DNA of 64,000 nucleotides from Nymphaea colorata (lineage: Eukaryota; Streptophyta; Magnoliopsida; Nymphaeales; Nymphaeaceae): positions 33,143,706-33,207,705 of the forward strand of contig NC_045139.1 in NCBI RefSeq assembly GCF_008831285.2, in the 5' to 3' direction. The notes under the pieces are model-generated. The model was not told where the DNA came from. It made no database searches and saw only the letters and a program-made list of their open reading frames with translations. A program made the position numbers and the translations under genes. Shown one piece after another: positions 60,117 to 64,000 of this stretch. The stretch's first letter is position 1. Each line of letters begins with the position of its first letter.

Positions 60117-60872
60117 CGGGAAATATTAGAATTGTAATGCCTGCTTCTCCATATAACATTCGTCAAAATAGACAAAAAAAGAGTACAAATATTTGAGATT
60201 CTTTGTTTGAGGGCCAACTTGCTTGGGATTTATATATACAGGGTTTGGGGTATTCTAGTCAAGAATCTAACCGCATATATTAAAGCAGGATGCGAAAAGA
60301 TATAAGAATCAAATTAAAAAACGATCGAATTTTCTGAGTCAAGAAAGCTAAGACTGTTGACTGTAAATCTAGTTTATATATCAAATATTCATTGTCGGCC
60401 ATCCTCTATTTTTGGACATCTGAATTCTCAATCCATTCATAGTACTGGGAAGTTTGGCAAGAACAATTTAAGAATTATGAAAAAATGATGCTAATTTGAA
60501 AGGCTATATATATAGGATGAAAGGTCTTGCCGGATGTTGGATACTGTCAAACAGTTAATATTTACACATTTGTCGCTAAAAAAGCAGTCACAATATTGGC
60601 ATTAACGACCTTTTATGGGTTTTAGTGATGATTTACAGTCATTAACGATGAATTTATATATATATATACATTAAATAATGACTTTAGATTTTCAAAGTCA
60701 TTTAGCCATCTAACTGGAGCTGTCTGATCTAACATGATGGATGGTGATTAAAAAAAAAAAAGAAAAATGTGATTAATTCACATTTTTTTGTCCTTATTTT
60801 TCTTTCAATCATTTATTTATTTAAAATGAACAACCCTGGTTAGATTGGTAGGTGACTAAAAGTTATCATTTA

Positions 60873-60935
<63 letters not shown>
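59102..60935. other. AT-rich intergenic DNA with microsatellites
   Basis: Positions 59102-59260 hold A/T runs with CG and CGTATAATACCC-type motifs, as at 10798-10990 and 63600-63960. A compound (CA)n(TA)n microsatellite lies at 60064-60115, and a (CT)n(TA)n tract at 60872-60935. A 101-codon minus-strand frame at 59272-59577 was not recognised. No gene was identified. Confidence 0.5.
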
Positions 60936-60956
<21 letters not shown>

Positions 60957-61124
60957 CTAGCTAAGTAAGGGGCACGTATCTGTCGATATCCATATGCAGG
61001 ATTGAATATGTTAATCACCCATAGTGTAAGTATATTCATGCTCTTTCCATACGTCCCTCTTATTCAATCATGCTTTACGGATATGGACGGATACGTCCCT
61101 CTTACTTAGGTATCTCTCTCTCTA
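60936..61124. mobile_element. MITE-like inverted-repeat element
   Basis: Two arms of about 45 bp face each other: AGAGAGCTAGCTAAGTAAGG on the left, with its near-complement around CTTACTTAGGTATCTCTCTC on the right (61101-61122), both followed inward by a CGTATC...ATATCCATATG-type sequence. A (CT)n(TA)n(GA)n palindromic microsatellite abuts the left arm. Confidence 0.5.
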
Positions 61125-62315
61125 AATCTGCGTGTACAGCAACTTGGTATGCGCAGTAGAAAGAAAGAAAGAAAAGGATAGTTGAAAGGGATTGGCTAAA
61201 AACTGTTAAATCTCAAAGCAAGTTAGAAGAATAATGCAGCATATAAATGTGGGGTGACATGAGCATTGGGGCACGCGAAGTTTATTCTAATATTTTGATC
61301 AACTTCATGATTTGGGCCACCGCATTGTTGCAGCAAAAGTGATATTCTGACAAGGTTGGAAGCTGAGACTTCAAAGTGATCTCCTCTATCTTTTTTCTGT
61401 TTTTTGTTGCATGATAAGATAAAAATATGTTGGTTGGTTTTGGAATTACAATATTTTCCTAGGTGTTATATAAAGCTGCATCCTGATTAACAATATTATT
61501 GTTTATTTATAAAAGACAAAAAAGCAATATTATTAAACAAATCAACATAAGAAAAGTTTTAAAATATTTGAAAAATTAACCCAAAAAATGATGGTATATT
61601 ACCCATGGCATTCTTCTGTCCACCAACAAATCAAATTAATTTTCTACCACATGATTCAACTCTAAGTAGCTGATTTAGGGCAATTCAAGCCCTTTTTACT
61701 GATAAAAAATGTTGGTTAAAAAAGTTTGTGTAGTCTTCATATATATATTAATTAGCACCTAAGACAGTTGATCAACAAGTTCATCACTAAGGCTGAGAGA
61801 AAAATTTTGTGAGCTGACCGGCGCCAAAACTGCTAATTTTTTGGCTTGTTTTGAAGCACTAACAGAGGTTTAGTCCTTAGAGACATGGCTTCTCTGGTCC
61901 GACTAACGGTCTGTAGGAAGACAGATATCTAGTTTGATTTCTGTGGGTGATGTGCTCCTGTGTCTTAGGGTGGTGAAGTGAAGCATCCAAATTGGTGGAT
62001 GCATTGTTGTCACGGCTGATGCTAACGCAACTCAGGACCCTAGAAGTAAGGAGAGTCAGGTGTTTCAAGTCTCATTCTGGGCGGCGGGGATGAACTTTTG
62101 ACTCACCCTAAATTTTCAAAAAGTATAAAGAAATGTGAAATTAACTACTACCACTGGAGCAAGTATGGGTGCCAACTAAGATTGCAACCTTCTTTAACTT
62201 CATAGGTTGCTGGCCATGGATGACAATTTGCCTACCACAGTGGAGCCAACTTCATCTGTAATGACATGGAAAGAGATCATTAACATCTTTATAGGTCTTC
62301 TAAATTGCACAAACT
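61125..62315. other. intergenic, nothing recognised
   Basis: AT-rich sequence with short frames only; a 63-codon minus-strand frame at 61877-62068 has no known motif. Confidence 0.4.
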
Positions 62316-62667
62316 AAGGTGCATGCATTTGATCACCTTGGATCTAAATTTTTATGGATTTAAAAACCATGGATCTTAGGTCAGTAATGTTTCAATGTAA
62401 ATATGCATTAAGATGCACAGTTTGCTTCGACAATGGGTGTGTTGATAGCTTAGTTCTCATATACCAGGCCGATCTAAGATGTATAAACAAACACTAGATT
62501 TTACCATTGTGTGAAAAGAAGGATTTGAGATTCTCAGTTTATGGCCAAAATCTCAGATTTTGAGATCAGATGGAAGGGGAGTCGGAGCTTAAATTAGTGG
62601 ATCTGAGATTTTCAATGATATCAAATCACCTCAAATCACAAATCTGAAGCTATCAAATGCCCCCTAA
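62316..62667. mobile_element. MITE-like element
   Basis: The ends carry facing GCATTTGATCACC and, on the other strand, GGGGGCATTTGATAGC motifs about 350 bp apart, with repeated GGATTT/AAATC words between. It is related in ends to the element at 63014. Confidence 0.4.
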
Positions 62668-63013
62668 ATGTTTACCCGCCTGAATCTCAGACCAGATTTG
62701 GATTTGAGGCTGAGGCTATTGAGTGAAACTAAAAGCAAAAGGCTAGTCTATAGTGGGGTTAAAGATAAGAGTATAGGTAAGCTTCCATGATGTTGGAGAA
62801 TTCCATAGTGAGAAGCACTGGAGACCCACTTTCTAGATGTTCATGGTAAAATATCCCTCAGTGGAGGTAAGAAGGCCATGTGCTCAAAGAAATATTTAAA
62901 TCTGTGTGGGATCATATTTCATGGATAAGATTGTTTTTTTGCCACCCAAGTACTTAGCTTTTTGATGAACTCTGATAAGAAATTGGTTCAACAATATAAT
63001 TTCAAATCCTTAA

Positions 63014-63233
63014 AGGGGCATTTGATAGCCTCATACTTGAGTTCTTAAGAACCATGGATTTAAGATCAGACCCTCTCCCCTCTGATCATAATCTGACCTT
63101 TTATCGATGCAAAAAAGTAAAATAAGGATCTTAAGTTTAATAATAAACCATGAATTTTATCGTGGATCTTTTGTCACGTCAGATCCACATCAGATTCATG
63201 GATTTCAAATCAAGAGTAATCAAACGGCCCCTA
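63014..63233. mobile_element. MITE-like element with PIF/Harbinger-like features
   Basis: About 220 bp. The left end is AGGGGCATTTGAT and the right end, on the other strand, AGGGGCCGTTTGAT. TAA flanks both sides, as expected for a 3-bp PIF/Harbinger-type target duplication. It is non-coding. Confidence 0.5.
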
Positions 63234-64000
63234 AGTGTGTTTCTGAGTGTCACTAAAAGTTTAGATGCATCTTGTGTTGTTCTTCTCTCATCTTCCTTAA
63301 TAGTGAGAGTGAGACTGCTGATTTCTTTCCTGGTTTTCCATATTGTGAACAATTTACTCATGCTTTATTTAAGACGCAATTAAAGCTCTTGCCAATCCAT
63401 CATCATCTTAGTTTAGCCTTGTGTAATCATGCTGGAGAGAGTCTACGAGAAATCTGTGAACGTAGATAAACTTGATTGAACCATGTTAAATCCTCCTCTT
63501 TGTGTAACTGTTTTTTCGATACAAAACATGATGGTATAGCATCGCAGGAAGTCATAAGCATCCAATATTAAGCAGGATATCAGTCCAAAGTCACAGAAAA
63601 CACTTTTTTTTTCAAAAAAAAGAAAAAAGAAAAAAGCCCGATAAATTAAATGGCCATTTAAAACTAAAAAAACACATTTTTTAAAAGAAAACATTAAAAA
63701 CGAAAAAAACATTTTTTTCGCGTTTTTTTCAGTTTTTCTTAATGTCAAACAGTTTTTTTTTGTTTTCTATTCTTTATTTGTTGCAAATCTACTTATTTTG
63801 TGATGTTTGTGTTATTAGCTTCTCACTTATTTTATTTTCCCCTCATTTTTTGTTTTTTTTAAATAAAATTTACTGTATTTTTCTCGTTTTCCCCCTTTTT
63901 TTCAAGCTCGCCGTATTATACCCAATAAAAAACTTCGCCGTTTAAAACTCCGATACGTTATTTGTGATTATGATTCAAACTACTGCTAATACATAATATC
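63234..64000. other. AT-rich intergenic DNA at the window end
   Basis: From 63600 on, poly-A/T runs with interspersed CG (CGCGTTTTTTTC, GCCGTATTATACC) resemble 59102-59260. The frames here are low-complexity. No gene was recognised. Confidence 0.45.

Overview
The window is nuclear DNA from a land plant, most likely a flowering plant; the species cannot be read from it. The evidence is spliced genes with GT-AG introns, an E-class pentatricopeptide repeat (PPR) gene, an ERD7/senescence-domain gene, a callose synthase fragment, a Ty3/Gypsy element primed by initiator tRNA-Met, and AT-rich spacers full of small inverted-repeat elements. No bacterial features, CRISPR arrays or RNA genes were seen.

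Layout. 1-7 kb: the 3' part of an ERD7-like gene (+), then an intact, apparently single-exon PPR gene (+). 7.7-9.7 kb: a 2-kb dispersed repeat with a near-identical copy at 57.1-59.1 kb. 11.3-13.1 kb: the 5' exons only of a GH38 lysosomal-type alpha-mannosidase (-), a truncated remnant. 15.4-26.3 kb: a complete, young Ty3/Gypsy chromovirus (-) with 3-kb LTRs, a perfect 5-bp target duplication (GATAT), primer-binding site, polypurine tract and a gag-pol reading frame broken by one stop. 26.4-37.3 kb: a nearly 11-kb inverted repeat. Each arm is about 3.46 kb and holds the first part of the MHF1 (CENP-S) gene, a 1.43-kb segment of unknown origin and the start of the UTP7 leader. The spacer holds seven 383-bp tandem copies of the UTP7 leader. 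38.1-38.6 kb: two exons of a callose synthase gene (-). 42.7-51.0 kb: an intact seven-exon UTP7/WDR46 gene (-, 515 aa). 54.2-56.8 kb: an intact four-exon MHF1 gene (+, 134 aa). 59.1-64 kb: intergenic, with microsatellites and MITE-like elements.

How the parts relate. UTP7 (ribosome biogenesis) and MHF1 (DNA repair and crossover control) form a divergent pair, with a putative transposon between their 5' ends. The 26-37 kb locus was built from pieces of this pair: the front of MHF1 and the UTP7 leader were copied, joined through a foreign 1.43-kb segment, duplicated in inverted orientation, and one leader unit grew from one to seven copies. The arms agree with each other against the source gene at every difference noticed, so the inversion is the younger event. 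The right arm keeps the MHF1 5' flank, so transcription leftward from it could yield a long hairpin RNA. This is the most unusual structure in the window.

Limits: exon maps come from splice signals, reading phase and remembered protein families, with no transcript or database support. Several open reading frames of 60-140 codons in spacers and introns could not be assigned.
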